Source: Mesorhizobium sp. (lineage in GTDB: Bacteria; Pseudomonadota; Alphaproteobacteria; Rhizobiales; Rhizobiaceae). Taken from it: DNA of 64,000 bases. Shown in pieces: positions 15,699 through 24,303 of the stretch (its first letter is position 1; every line of letters begins with the position of its first letter). The stretch is from contig SAPZ01000002.1 of the NCBI GenBank assembly GCA_004020875.1, forward strand, positions 62,001 through 126,000, in the 5' to 3' direction. The position numbers were made by a program, and so were the translations under genes. The notes under the pieces are model-generated. The model saw nothing but the letters and a program-made list of their open reading frames with translations. It was not told the origin of the DNA and did not search any database.

Positions 15699-17063
15699 TC
15701 ATGCCCTCCCGTTAGAGGCCAGTGCCCGGTGGATGCTCTCGGCAGCATCGCGCCCTTGCGCCACCGCCGATACGGTCAAATCGTCGCCGCCGAAGATACA
15801 GTCGCCGCCGGCCCAGACTTTTGCCAGCGAGGTGCGCCCTTCCGCATCGACCTTGACACGGCCGCCTTCGAGTTCGATCGCCTCCGCGCTGCCGTTGAGA
15901 TGCGCCGGCACGAAGCTCTGGCCGATCGCCTTGAACACCTGATCGGCATTGAGCCGCAGCGTTTCTCCGGTGCCGGCAAGCTTGTCGCCATTCATCGCCG
16001 TGTATTCGAGTTCGATTGCCGAGACCTTGCCGTTCTCGGCAATGACGCGCTTCGGCTGCAGCCAGTGGCGGATGGTGACGCCGTTGGCGGCGGCCAGATC
16101 CTGCTCGAACTCCGAAGCATTCATGTGCTCTTGGCCGCGCCGGTAGCAGATCGTCACCTCTTCGGCGCCGAGCAGCTTCGATTGCACGGCGGCATCGATC
16201 GCCGTCATGCCACCGCCGATGACAACGACGCGCCGGCCGACCGGCAGGCTGGAGAGGTCGCTTGCCTGGCGAAGCTCGGCGATGAACTCGACCGCATTGG
16301 CAACGCCGTCGGCGTCCTCGCCCTCGGCGCGCAACGCATTGACGCCGCCAAGCCCCATGCCGAGGAACACCGCGTCATAGTTGCGCATCAGATCGCCAAG
16401 CTGGAAGTCGCGGCCGAGCGCCTTGCCGTTCTGGATGTCGATGCCGCCGATCGAAGTCACGTAGTCCACTTCAGCCTGGGCGAAATCATCGACGCTCTTA
16501 TAGGCAGCGATGCCATATTCATTGAGGCCGCCGGCCTTCGGCCGCGCCTCCAGGATCGTCACGTCATGGCCATGGCGGGCAAGACGATGCGCTGCCGCAA
16601 GCCCCGCCGGCCCGGCGCCGACCACGGCGACTGTCTTCCCGGTCGGCTCGGCGCGCTTGTAGAACTGCTTGCCCTCGCTCATGGCGACATCGGTGGCGTA
16701 TCGCTGCAGCCGTCCGATCTGCACCGGCTTGCCTTCCGCCACCTCGCGCACGCAGACCTCTTCGCACAGCGTCTCGGTCGGGCAGACGCGGGCGCACATG
16801 CCGCCAAGGATGTTCTGGTCGAAGATCGTCTTAGCCGAGCCCAGCGGATTGCCGGTGGCAATCTGACGGATGAACAGCGGGATGTCGATCGACGTCGGGC
16901 ACGCGTTCATGCACGGCGCGTCATAGCAGAAATAGCAGCGGTCGGATTCGACCAGCGCCTCGTGGTGATCGAGCGGCGGGTGCAGGTCGGAAAAATTGTC
17001 GGTATATTGCTCGGAAGACAGCCGGCCGCCGGCAATGCCTTCGATGAAATGACCATTCGCCAT
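15699..17063 (-). CDS. preT: Dihydropyrimidine dehydrogenase subunit PreT (FAD/Fe-S, NAD-linked)
   Basis: This is the 454-residue electron-transfer subunit of dihydropyrimidine dehydrogenase. Its N-terminus carries Fe-S cysteines (CYFCYDAPCMNACP and CARVCPTETLCEEVC), like the small subunit of glutamate synthase. Next come an FAD site, VVGAGPAGLAAAHRLA, an NAD(P) site, VVVIGGGMTAIDAA, and a C-terminal FAD contact, WAGGDCIFGGDD. The ATG at 17063 has a GGGGAA site six bases before it. A RutR-like operator lies 50-65 bp upstream and overlaps a possible -35 element, so induction by pyrimidines is likely. preA follows with overlapping codons. Confidence 0.95.
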   Translation of the reverse strand: MANGHFIEGIAGGRLSSEQYTDNFSDLHPPLDHHEALVESDRCYFCYDAPCMNACPTSIDIPLFIRQIATGNPLGSAKTIFDQNILGGMCARVCPTETLCEEVCVREVAEGKPVQIGRLQRYATDVAMSEGKQFYKRAEPTGKTVAVVGAGPAGLAAAHRLARHGHDVTILEARPKAGGLNEYGIAAYKSVDDFAQAEVDYVTSIGGIDIQNGKALGRDFQLGDLMRNYDAVFLGMGLGGVNALRAEGEDADGVANAVEFIAELRQASDLSSLPVGRRVVVIGGGMTAIDAAVQSKLLGAEEVTICYRRGQEHMNASEFEQDLAAANGVTIRHWLQPKRVIAENGKVSAIELEYTAMNGDKLAGTGETLRLNADQVFKAIGQSFVPAHLNGSAEAIELEGGRVKVDAEGRTSLAKVWAGGDCIFGGDDLTVSAVAQGRDAAESIHRALASNGRA

Positions 17064-17112
17064 TCCAGTTCCCCTTGTTGTCGTTTTGGGGAAGGCTAGC
17101 ACGTTTTATTTT

Positions 17113-17128
17113 TTTATCAATTGGTCAA
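17113..17128. promoter_or_regulatory. RutR-like operator site 4 upstream of preT
   Basis: Read on the preT strand the site is TTGACCAATTGATAAA, matching TTGACCA-n2-TGGTCAA at 12 of 14 fixed positions. Its left half TTGACC could also be the -35 hexamer, so a bound repressor would block polymerase. It lies about 50 bp upstream of the preT start codon. Confidence 0.65.
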
Positions 17129-17176
17129 TTTTCGGCCAAGCCACTGTAATGATTGAGCAAAACATGACAAATGTAG

Positions 17177-17911
17177 TCATATTATAACCGCCTCGATATT
17201 CTCTGCTGCGTCACGATTTGCGATCCTGTGGCTATGGATCGACCGGATCTCGTCCGCCACCAGTTGCTGCAGGCGCCACAGGTTGCGGTCATGGATGCCG
17301 AAGGTCTCGAGGTGGCAGACGGTGTTGTAGAGATATTCCGCGCCCGAACCGACATGGCCGCACGCGCGCGCCAGCACCCAAGCCACCTTCTCCAGCGGCT
17401 GTCCTAGCGACGTCCCCCTGCCTGTCACGCCGACCCAGAAGCCCAGCGCCCGCAGCCGGCCCTGCGCCGCGCGCACCGGAACCCACCTGACGGAGACAAC
17501 GGCTTCGTGATCGTCGATCTCGCGTCGCAGCAGTCTCTCGATCTGGGCCGGCTTTTCGCCCTCCGGTAGGCGGTAGATGACGCCGTCGCAACGCCCGCCG
17601 CGTTCTAGAGCCATCATCAGCCCCGGCTGCGCGGCGCTGCCTCTCCAGCGCACGAGATCCAGGCAGAACGATCGATGCCAGCCATGCGCCGAAGCGCGCT
17701 GCTGCTCGACGGACTCGAAGGCCGGTTTCCAGATCAGCGAGCCATAGGCGAACACCCAGAGTGGCCCCTCATCGGCTTCGCCGGCAAGACGCGTGGCGAG
17801 CGCGCCGAAATCATCGTCGCCGAGCTGCGTCCACTCCCCGCTCGGACCGGGATCGATCTCCTCGCGATGGCAAAGAGCGACAAGCTCGGGCGTGAGCGAC
17901 ATCTGGCGCAT
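17177..17911 (-). CDS. chaC: ChaC-family gamma-glutamylcyclotransferase
   Basis: This is a 244-residue cytoplasmic enzyme of the ChaC family, which breaks glutathione into 5-oxoproline and Cys-Gly. The hallmark substrate loop WVFAYGSLIWKP lies near residue 52, followed by HGWHRSFCLD, and a C-terminal YLYNTVCHLETFGIHD matches ChaC proteins. The length is close to the usual 220-240 residues. It stands alone between preT (same strand, downstream) and a divergent VOC-protein gene, with no operon partner. Its own regulation is not visible. Confidence 0.92.
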   Translation of the reverse strand: MRQMSLTPELVALCHREEIDPGPSGEWTQLGDDDFGALATRLAGEADEGPLWVFAYGSLIWKPAFESVEQQRASAHGWHRSFCLDLVRWRGSAAQPGLMMALERGGRCDGVIYRLPEGEKPAQIERLLRREIDDHEAVVSVRWVPVRAAQGRLRALGFWVGVTGRGTSLGQPLEKVAWVLARACGHVGSGAEYLYNTVCHLETFGIHDRNLWRLQQLVADEIRSIHSHRIANRDAAENIEAVII

Positions 17912-18087
17912 GGAAAACGCGACCCCCTCTTTGACGGCAGCAAAGTCGAAAAGAGTGGGCTATGCAAGATCAGGAGCGAAGCGCCTTGCCGACCGGGATT
18001 TTCGGCCCATGTCGGATTTCTGTCGCGAGGATCGTCCTACGACGGATCGAACCGCGATCGCTGCCTGAACCGGTGAGGAGACCGACC

Positions 18088-18864
18088 ATGCCGAAATCCC
18101 CACAACCTTTCTTCTGGTACGAACTGATGACCACCGACCTCGACGCCGCCGAGGCTTTTTACGCGGCCGTGGTCGGCTGGAAGGCCGAGCCCTTCGACAA
18201 GGCGCCTGGCATGCCCCGCTACATCGTCGTGAACTCCGCCGTGCGCGGCGTCGGCGGACTGATGACGATGCCGGAAGAACCCGCCAAGATGGGCATGCCG
18301 CCGGCCTGGATGGGCTACATCTACACCAAGGATGTCGACGCCTCGACGCAGGCGCTCAAGGACGCCGGCGGTAATGTGCACCGAGCGCCCGACGATATTC
18401 CGGGCGTCGGCCGCTTCGCCGTCGTTGCCGACCCGCAGGGGGCTGCCTTCATGTTCTTGCAGCCCAACCAGCCTGAACAGCCGCCGGTGCCGGCGACCAC
18501 GCTAGGCCATGTCGGCTGGCATGAGCTCTATACGTCGGACTGGAAAGCCGCCTTCGATTTCTATTCCAGCCAGTTCGGCTGGGAGAGCGCCGGCGAGTTC
18601 GACATGGGCGAGATGGGTACCTACAAAACCTTCAGCGCCGGCGCCGAATCCGGCGGCGGCATCATGAACAAGCCGCCGCAGATCCCGATTCCCGTCTGGC
18701 AGTTCTATTTCAACGTCGACGCCATAGATGCCGCGGCCACGCGCGTCACCGACAATGGGGGCAAGATCATCATGGGGCCGATGGACGTGCCGAGCGGCCA
18801 GTGGATCATCCAGTGCCAGGACCCGCAAGGCGCGTATTTCGCCCTGCTGGCGCCGGTGCGGTAG
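18088..18864 (+). CDS. Two-domain VOC (glyoxalase-fold) protein
   Basis: This 258-residue protein is built of two vicinal-oxygen-chelate repeats. The first, from about residue 7, begins FFWYELMTTDLDAAEAFYAA. The second, from about residue 140, begins GWHELYTSDWKAAFDFYSSQ. The repeats end in matching phrases, FAVVADPQGAAFMFLQ and WIIQCQDPQGAYFALL. VOC proteins include glyoxalases, dioxygenases and antibiotic-binding proteins, and the metal ligands here are not clear enough to choose. The ATG at 18088 follows GAGGAG at correct spacing. It probably forms its own transcript. Confidence 0.88.
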   Translation: MPKSPQPFFWYELMTTDLDAAEAFYAAVVGWKAEPFDKAPGMPRYIVVNSAVRGVGGLMTMPEEPAKMGMPPAWMGYIYTKDVDASTQALKDAGGNVHRAPDDIPGVGRFAVVADPQGAAFMFLQPNQPEQPPVPATTLGHVGWHELYTSDWKAAFDFYSSQFGWESAGEFDMGEMGTYKTFSAGAESGGGIMNKPPQIPIPVWQFYFNVDAIDAAATRVTDNGGKIIMGPMDVPSGQWIIQCQDPQGAYFALLAPVR

Positions 18865-18892
18865 CATCAGTTACCGGCTGGCTGGCGCCGGA

Positions 18893-19382
18893 TCATTCCG
18901 GCGTCAGCACCGCCACCTTCAGGTCAGGCTTCTTCGCGCCGCTGAACTGCAACGTGGCCGGACCGGCGGTCAGCTTGAAGCGCACGCTTTTGCGGATGCC
19001 TGGGCAGGTTTTGACGCCGCTCACGCCCGCCGATTTCACGGAACGGCCGTCCTGCACGACATCGATCCAGGCCTCGTCGGATACGGTGACCTGGAGCTCC
19101 GCATCTTGCGGCACGGTCACACTGGCCCGTCGCGCCGAAGGTGCCGGCTGCCGGTGCGCGTTGCGGCGGAACTTCAAAGCTGACCATGTCGGCAGCTTCA
19201 AGCGAGAAATCCACGGCTTGCCCGATAGTCAGCTCAACGCCGGATTGGGCTGCCGGCGCCTCTGGGAACAAGGCCTGCTCGCGAGCAACCGGCCATCTGA
19301 AGGCTTCGCAGCCTCCGTCCGCGGCTACGGCGAAGCTATTCCCGGCAAGGATTGCGACCAGGCTGATGACGACTTTTCTCAT
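18893..19382 (-). pseudogene. Secreted protein gene with an internal frameshift
   Basis: The 5' part encodes a signal peptide (MRKVVISLVAILAGNSFAVA) and the stretch FEVPPQRAPAAGTFGAT, then runs into nonsense. The continuation, VTVPQDAELQVTVSDEAWID...VRFKLTAGPATLQFSGAKKP, is in another frame and ends at 18893. Removing one C from the CCC run at 19126-19128 (plus strand) restores a single reading frame of about 162 codons with no other defect. So this is a recent one-base insertion or a sequencing error in a short homopolymer. The intact product would be a periplasmic protein of unknown function. Confidence 0.72.
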
Positions 19383-19582
19383 GGCAATGAAGCTCGCGTG
19401 GGTTGATAACGTCCGCCAACTAATACAACCATAAGAATAATAATTCAACCATGACGGGAATCATTCTGAGAGGTGAAACCATTTGCACTCACAGATTGTT
19501 GAAAGACAGCCAAGGGGAAGTGAGTGGCTCATCGGCGGGCGATGATCTATGGCCGGCCTGGGCAGGTGGAATGGAGTTTTAG

Positions 19583-19981
19583 ATGAAGCTTTTCGAAACC
19601 CTTGCTCAGTACCGTCCCCAAGCGCTGGGCGTGTTGCGCATCATGACCGCCCTGCAGTTCGTCGAACATGGCTCGCAGAAGCTGTTCAACTTCCCGGTAA
19701 GCGCCCAGCCGCACGCCCTCACCGGCCTGACGACGGCTGCAGGTATCCTCGAATTCGCCGGCGGCATCCTTTTGGCGCTCGGTCTGTTCACCCGCCCGGT
19801 CGCCTTCCTGCTCGCCGGCGAAATGGCGATCGCCTATTTCATGGCGCACTTCCCGCGCGACTTCTTCCCGGCCAACAACGGCGGCGACGCAGCCATCCTG
19901 TTCTGCTTCGTCTTCCTCTATCTGTTCTTTGCCGGTTCGGGCGCCTTCGCCCTGGACAATCGCGACAGCGCCGAGGCCTGA
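19583..19981 (+). CDS. DoxX-family membrane protein
   Basis: This is a 132-residue integral membrane protein of the DoxX family with four predicted helices. The conserved start LRIMTALQFVEHGSQKLFNF is followed by FAGGILLALGLFTRPVAFLLAGEMAIAYFM and AILFCFVFLYLFFAGSGAFA. DoxX-like proteins are often linked to thiosulfate or quinone redox or to superoxide resistance, but no partner is encoded here. A weak hairpin and a T-run (about 20,005-20,010) follow the stop codon. The 200 bp upstream contains no other gene that I can support. Confidence 0.88.
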   Translation: MKLFETLAQYRPQALGVLRIMTALQFVEHGSQKLFNFPVSAQPHALTGLTTAAGILEFAGGILLALGLFTRPVAFLLAGEMAIAYFMAHFPRDFFPANNGGDAAILFCFVFLYLFFAGSGAFALDNRDSAEA

Positions 19982-20018
19982 TGGCAGGCTGAGCGCCAGG
20001 AGGCTTTTTTGTTCTGAC

Positions 20019-20062
20019 GCAATTCCGGACGGAAAACCGCTTCGCACTTTTCCTGGAATTGC
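20019..20062. repeat. Short palindromic repeat (GCAATTCC...GGAATTGC family)
   Basis: GCAATTCC at 20019-20026 and GGAATTGC at 20055-20062 form the ends of a 44-bp imperfect palindrome. On the minus strand it reads GCAATTCCAGGAAAAGTGCG and onward. It begins immediately after the stop codon of the minus-strand demethylase gene, whose TAG forms part of TAGAGC. A second copy in the opposite orientation lies at 55409-55451. Confidence 0.75.
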
Positions 20063-20063
20063 T

Positions 20064-22490
20064 CTAGCCGCGCATCCGCTCGAAATTGGCGTCGAATAGC
20101 GGCGCCGCCTGGATGCGTGCCCCATGGCGCTTCCCGAGGATCTCGATCTCGAAACCGTCCGGCCTGTCGGCGATCTCCTTCGGCACATAGCCCATCGCGA
20201 CCGATTTCTTCGCATGATGCGCATAGCCGCCCGACGTGACCCAGCCGCGCACGACGCCGCCATGCCAGATCGCCTCGTCGCCGATCACGTCGGCATCGGT
20301 GGCGTCGACAATGAAGCTGCGCAGCCGAAGCTTGCCGCCCTCGCTGCGCTCCGCAAGTGCTGCCTGCTTGCCGATGAAATCGGCATCCTTGCCATAGGCG
20401 ACGAAGCGGTCGAGCCCGGCCTCGACCGGTCCGTAAATCGGCCGGTACTCGCGCGCCCATGAGCCGTAGTTCTTCTCGAGCCTCAGCGCGTTGAGCGCGC
20501 GTGAGCCGAACAGGCTGATGCCGAACTCTTCGCCCGCTTGGACCAGCGCCTGGTAGGCGGCGCGCTGGTATTCCGGCGCCACCCAGATCTCGTAGCCAAG
20601 ATCGCCGGTGTAGCTGACGCGGCCGACAAGACATGGCGCCATGCCGATATCCATGCGCGCAACCGCCATGAAGGGGAACGCCGCGTTGGAAACATCGGCG
20701 CGGGTCACCTTGGCCAGCACCTCCCTCGCCTTAGGACCGGCAATCGCAAGGCCGGTGAGCCTCTGCCCCAGCGCCTCGATCCGTACCGAGCCATCCTTGG
20801 GCAGATGTGCCTCGAACCAGCGCATGTGATATTGCTCGGCAATGCCGGATCCGGCGATGAACCACTCACGGTCATCGACATTGGCCAAAGTGAAATCGCC
20901 GATCAGCTTGCCGTCGTCCTTCAGCATAGGCGCAAGCGTCATGCGGTCGCGCTTGGGCAACTTGCAGGCGAATATGCGGTCGAGCCATCGAGCCGCGCCT
21001 GCGCCCGCCACCTTGTATTTGGCGAAGTTCGAAATTTCAGAAAGACCGACGCCGCTGCGCACCGCCGCGACTTCCCGGCCGACATGCTCGAAGTCAGTCG
21101 AACGCCGCCAGGAAAACTCGTCCCTGACGCCGTCCGGTGCATACCAGAGCGGTACCTCGAGCCCGTAGGACACGCCCCATTGCGCGCCCCTGACGGCAAG
21201 CACGTCGTAGAGAGGCGTCGTCTTGAGTGGACGCCCCGCCGGCAGTTCCTCATTGGGAAAGCGGATCGAGAAGCGGCGCGAATAATTCTCCCGCACCTTG
21301 GCGTTGGTATAGGCCATCGTCGCCCAGTCGCCATAGCGAGCCACGTCCATGGCCCAGATGTCGGCGCCGGGGTCCCCCTCGATCATCCAGTTGGAGAGCG
21401 CCAGACCGACGCCGCCGCCCTGGCTGAATCCGGCCATGACGCCGCAGGCGACCCAGAAGCCCGGCAGGCCGCGCACCGGTCCGACCAGCGGATTGCCGTC
21501 CGGCGCGAAGGTGAAGGGACCGTTGATGATCTGCTTGATGCCGGTCTTCTGGAAGGCCGGGAAATGGCGGAAGCCGACTTCCAGCGACGGCGCGATGCGG
21601 TCGATGTCCGGCTCCAGCAGCTCATGGCCGAAATTCCAGGGCGTCTGGAATTCCGACCAGACCTTGTTGGCCTTCTCATACGTGCCCATCAGCATGCCGC
21701 CCCGCTCCTGGCGCAGATAGAGCTCGCCGTCGAAGTCGACCGCGTGGATGATCTCGGTGCCAGTGTTCCTGTTCCAGTCGGCGACCTCCGGCATGTCCTC
21801 GGTGATCAGGTACATGTGCTCCATGGCGAGCACCGGCAGTTCCAGCCCGACCATGCGGCCGACCTCGCGCGCCCAGAGCCCGCCGGCATTGACGACATGT
21901 TCGGCGATGATATCGCCGTTGTTGGTGATGACGCGCCACAGTCCGTCCGGCCGGCGCACGATGTCCTCGACCTTGGTGAAGCGTTCCACTTCCGCACCCA
22001 GTTTCCGCGCGGCCTTGGCATAGGCATGCGTCACGCCGGACGGATCGAGATGGCCGTCCTCCTTGTTGCGCACCGCGCCGACGAACTGGCTGGGATCGAT
22101 GAGCGGCATCAATTCCGCCGCTTCCTTGGCCGAGATCACCTCGAGGTCGATGCCGAGATAGCGGCCCTTCGACACCACGCCGCGCAGCCAGTCCATTCGT
22201 GCCTCGGTGGCCGCCAAAAGCACGCCGCCGGTCAGATGCACGCCGGTCGCCTGTCCCGAGAGTTCCTCGATCTCCTTGTAGAGCGAAATCGTGTATTTCT
22301 GCAGCTTGGCGACGTTGGGATCGCCATTGATCGTGTGCATGCCGCCGGCCGCATGCCATGTCGAACCGGAAGTCAGCTCGTCGCGCTCCAGAAGCACGAC
22401 ATCGGTCCAGCCGTGGCGTGCAAGATGAAACAGCACGGAGCATCCGACGACACCGCCGCCGATGACCACGACCTTTGCATGCGACTTCAT
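20064..22490 (-). CDS. FAD-dependent demethylase with GcvT domain (dimethylglycine/sarcosine dehydrogenase-like)
   Basis: This 808-residue oxidoreductase oxidises N-methyl groups and passes the one-carbon unit to tetrahydrofolate. The N-terminal DAO domain has the FAD motif VVVIGGGVVGCSVLFHLA (residues 6-23) and SGSTWHAAGGMH, where the histidine matches the covalent FAD site of dimethylglycine dehydrogenase. An FAO_M segment and GCV_T and GCV_T_C folate domains follow, from about residue 430 (for example GDLGYEIWV, ALRLEKNYGSWAREY). It lies 63 bp downstream of an MttB-family methyltransferase gene on the same strand. Together they suggest stepwise demethylation of a quaternary or tertiary amine such as a betaine. 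The exact substrate is not visible. Confidence 0.9.
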   Translation of the reverse strand: MKSHAKVVVIGGGVVGCSVLFHLARHGWTDVVLLERDELTSGSTWHAAGGMHTINGDPNVAKLQKYTISLYKEIEELSGQATGVHLTGGVLLAATEARMDWLRGVVSKGRYLGIDLEVISAKEAAELMPLIDPSQFVGAVRNKEDGHLDPSGVTHAYAKAARKLGAEVERFTKVEDIVRRPDGLWRVITNNGDIIAEHVVNAGGLWAREVGRMVGLELPVLAMEHMYLITEDMPEVADWNRNTGTEIIHAVDFDGELYLRQERGGMLMGTYEKANKVWSEFQTPWNFGHELLEPDIDRIAPSLEVGFRHFPAFQKTGIKQIINGPFTFAPDGNPLVGPVRGLPGFWVACGVMAGFSQGGGVGLALSNWMIEGDPGADIWAMDVARYGDWATMAYTNAKVRENYSRRFSIRFPNEELPAGRPLKTTPLYDVLAVRGAQWGVSYGLEVPLWYAPDGVRDEFSWRRSTDFEHVGREVAAVRSGVGLSEISNFAKYKVAGAGAARWLDRIFACKLPKRDRMTLAPMLKDDGKLIGDFTLANVDDREWFIAGSGIAEQYHMRWFEAHLPKDGSVRIEALGQRLTGLAIAGPKAREVLAKVTRADVSNAAFPFMAVARMDIGMAPCLVGRVSYTGDLGYEIWVAPEYQRAAYQALVQAGEEFGISLFGSRALNALRLEKNYGSWAREYRPIYGPVEAGLDRFVAYGKDADFIGKQAALAERSEGGKLRLRSFIVDATDADVIGDEAIWHGGVVRGWVTSGGYAHHAKKSVAMGYVPKEIADRPDGFEIEILGKRHGARIQAAPLFDANFERMRG

Positions 22491-22553
22491 GGGTTTTCTC
22501 GTTGGTTCAGTGAGTTGAGAGATTGAAATGATTGAGGTTGGTAAGCCGTTCCC

Positions 22554-24092
22554 TCACGGCTCCCCTTGCCCGATCGCTTCCTTGCGGCGGGCCATATAGG
22601 CTTCGAGCGCCTCGCGCACGGCAGGGTCCATGGCCGGCTGGACATATTCCTCCAGCGCCTTCTTCCAAAGCCTGGTCGCGCGTGCCGTCGTGTCGAGCGC
22701 ACCGGCTTCCTGCCAGGCCTCGTAATTCTGCCAGTTGGAAAGCATCGGCTGGTAGAAGGCGGTGGCGTAGCGCTCCAGCGTGTGCGGCTCGCCGAAGAAA
22801 TGGCCCCCTGTCGGCACCGCGCCCAGCGCCTCGACCGCAAGCTCCGCCTCGTCGACGACGATCGGCCGCAGGAATTCCATCATGTGCTGGATCATCTCGA
22901 CATCGATGATGAGCTTTTCGAACGAGGCCGTCAGTCCGCCCTCCTGCCAGCCGGCGGCATGGTAGATGAGATTGCCGTGGCCGAGCACCGCGCCCCACAG
23001 CGCCATCATCGTCTCATAGGCGCCCTGCGCATCGGCGGCATTGGAGGCCGAGCCCGGCGTGGTGCGATAGGGTAGATTATAGCGCCGCGCCAACTGCCCG
23101 GAAGCGATGTTGGCCTTGGTGTTCTCCGGCGTGCCGAAGGCCGGCGCGCCCGACTTCATGTCGACATTGGAGGTGAAGGCGCCATACATCACCGGCGCGC
23201 CGGGACGCACCAACTGCGTCAGCATGATGCCAAACAGCGCCTCGGCGTTCTGCTGCGCCAAAGCACCTGCGAGCGTTACCGGACTCATCGCGCCCATCAG
23301 CGTGAACGGCGTCACCGCCACCGACTGGCCGCATTCGGCCATGGTCATCAGCCCCTCCGCCATCATCTCGTCGAAGCGGCGCGGCGAGTTGACCGAAATG
23401 ATGGTGGTGACGCCGGGGTCCCGCGCCATCTCATCCAGCGTCAGTCCGCGCGCGATCGCCATCATCTCGATGCCGTCCAGCGCCCTGCCCCGCCCGATCG
23501 CCGAGACATGGAAGCATTTGTCGGTCAGCGTCAGATTGGCGAAATAGGTGTCCATGTGCCTAGTGTTCGCCGGCAGCTCGATCGGCGCACAGACCTGATT
23601 TCCGAGCATGTGGATACAGTTGAAATGCTGCGCCAGCCGCACGAGATCCTGATAGTCCGGCATGTTGCCGGCGCGGCGGCCTCGCTCCATGTCATGCACA
23701 TTGGGCGGTCCGGCCACCAGCGTAAAGTTGATCGTGCTGCCGCCGAGATGGATGGCTCGAGCCGGATTGCGCGGGATAAGTGCGTAGCTGCTGCGCGTCG
23801 ACGTCAACGCCTCTTCGACCATGCCTCGGTCGATGCGCACATTCATCGACCCGTGGTCGACCCTGGCGCCGGCGCGCTCGAACAGCGACAGCGCTCGAGG
23901 GCTCATCACCTCGATGCCGAAATTCTCCAGGATATGCATCGATGCGTGGTGGATCGCCTCGATCTGGTCGGCCGAGAGCATCGCCATCGGCGGATAGGGA
24001 TTCTCCACCCGCCGCAGCGGCAGTTGCGGGATGGCGGCCGGCCCGCGGTTGCTGGTGCGCTCGGCGCCGCGCTTGCGTCTTGGTTCGCTCAT
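22554..24092 (-). CDS. MttB-family methyltransferase without pyrrolysine
   Basis: This 512-residue protein belongs to the trimethylamine methyltransferase (MttB/COG5598) superfamily, with AIHHASMHILENFGIEVMSP near the N-terminus, MPDYQDLVRLAQHFNCIHML in the middle and GHFFGEPHTLERYATAFYQP near the C-terminus. The frame has no internal TAG, so it is not a pyrrolysine enzyme. Such members demethylate quaternary amines (glycine betaine in the case of MtgB). They normally need a corrinoid partner protein, and none is encoded nearby. The ATG at 24092 gives the usual MSEPRRKRGAER start; an ATG 13 codons earlier is possible, and neither has a strong ribosome-binding site. It is the first gene of the operon with the FAD/folate demethylase. 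Confidence 0.9.
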   Translation of the reverse strand: MSEPRRKRGAERTSNRGPAAIPQLPLRRVENPYPPMAMLSADQIEAIHHASMHILENFGIEVMSPRALSLFERAGARVDHGSMNVRIDRGMVEEALTSTRSSYALIPRNPARAIHLGGSTINFTLVAGPPNVHDMERGRRAGNMPDYQDLVRLAQHFNCIHMLGNQVCAPIELPANTRHMDTYFANLTLTDKCFHVSAIGRGRALDGIEMMAIARGLTLDEMARDPGVTTIISVNSPRRFDEMMAEGLMTMAECGQSVAVTPFTLMGAMSPVTLAGALAQQNAEALFGIMLTQLVRPGAPVMYGAFTSNVDMKSGAPAFGTPENTKANIASGQLARRYNLPYRTTPGSASNAADAQGAYETMMALWGAVLGHGNLIYHAAGWQEGGLTASFEKLIIDVEMIQHMMEFLRPIVVDEAELAVEALGAVPTGGHFFGEPHTLERYATAFYQPMLSNWQNYEAWQEAGALDTTARATRLWKKALEEYVQPAMDPAVREALEAYMARRKEAIGQGEP

Positions 24093-24303
24093 GCGCGCAT
24101 CAGAGCGCCGGCTTATCGCATGAGCTATCATGAATTCGCCATTTGCCGGCGTGATTTTAGCCTAGGCGGCATTTTTGAAAATCGATGGAAAGGATAGCGA
24201 CGTACATAGTCGGAATATCGATACTCGACTCTTCGCGCTGCCCGCGTCCTCGTTAAGGAACCGCGCAAGACTCCTTTTATGATTTCGGCCTATTCGTCTT
24301 CCA

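Noticed and set aside
22554-24092. Pyrrolysine-dependent trimethylamine methyltransferase
   Set aside because: The frame has no in-frame TAG, and no pylT/pylS genes are present, so it is a non-pyrrolysine family member.
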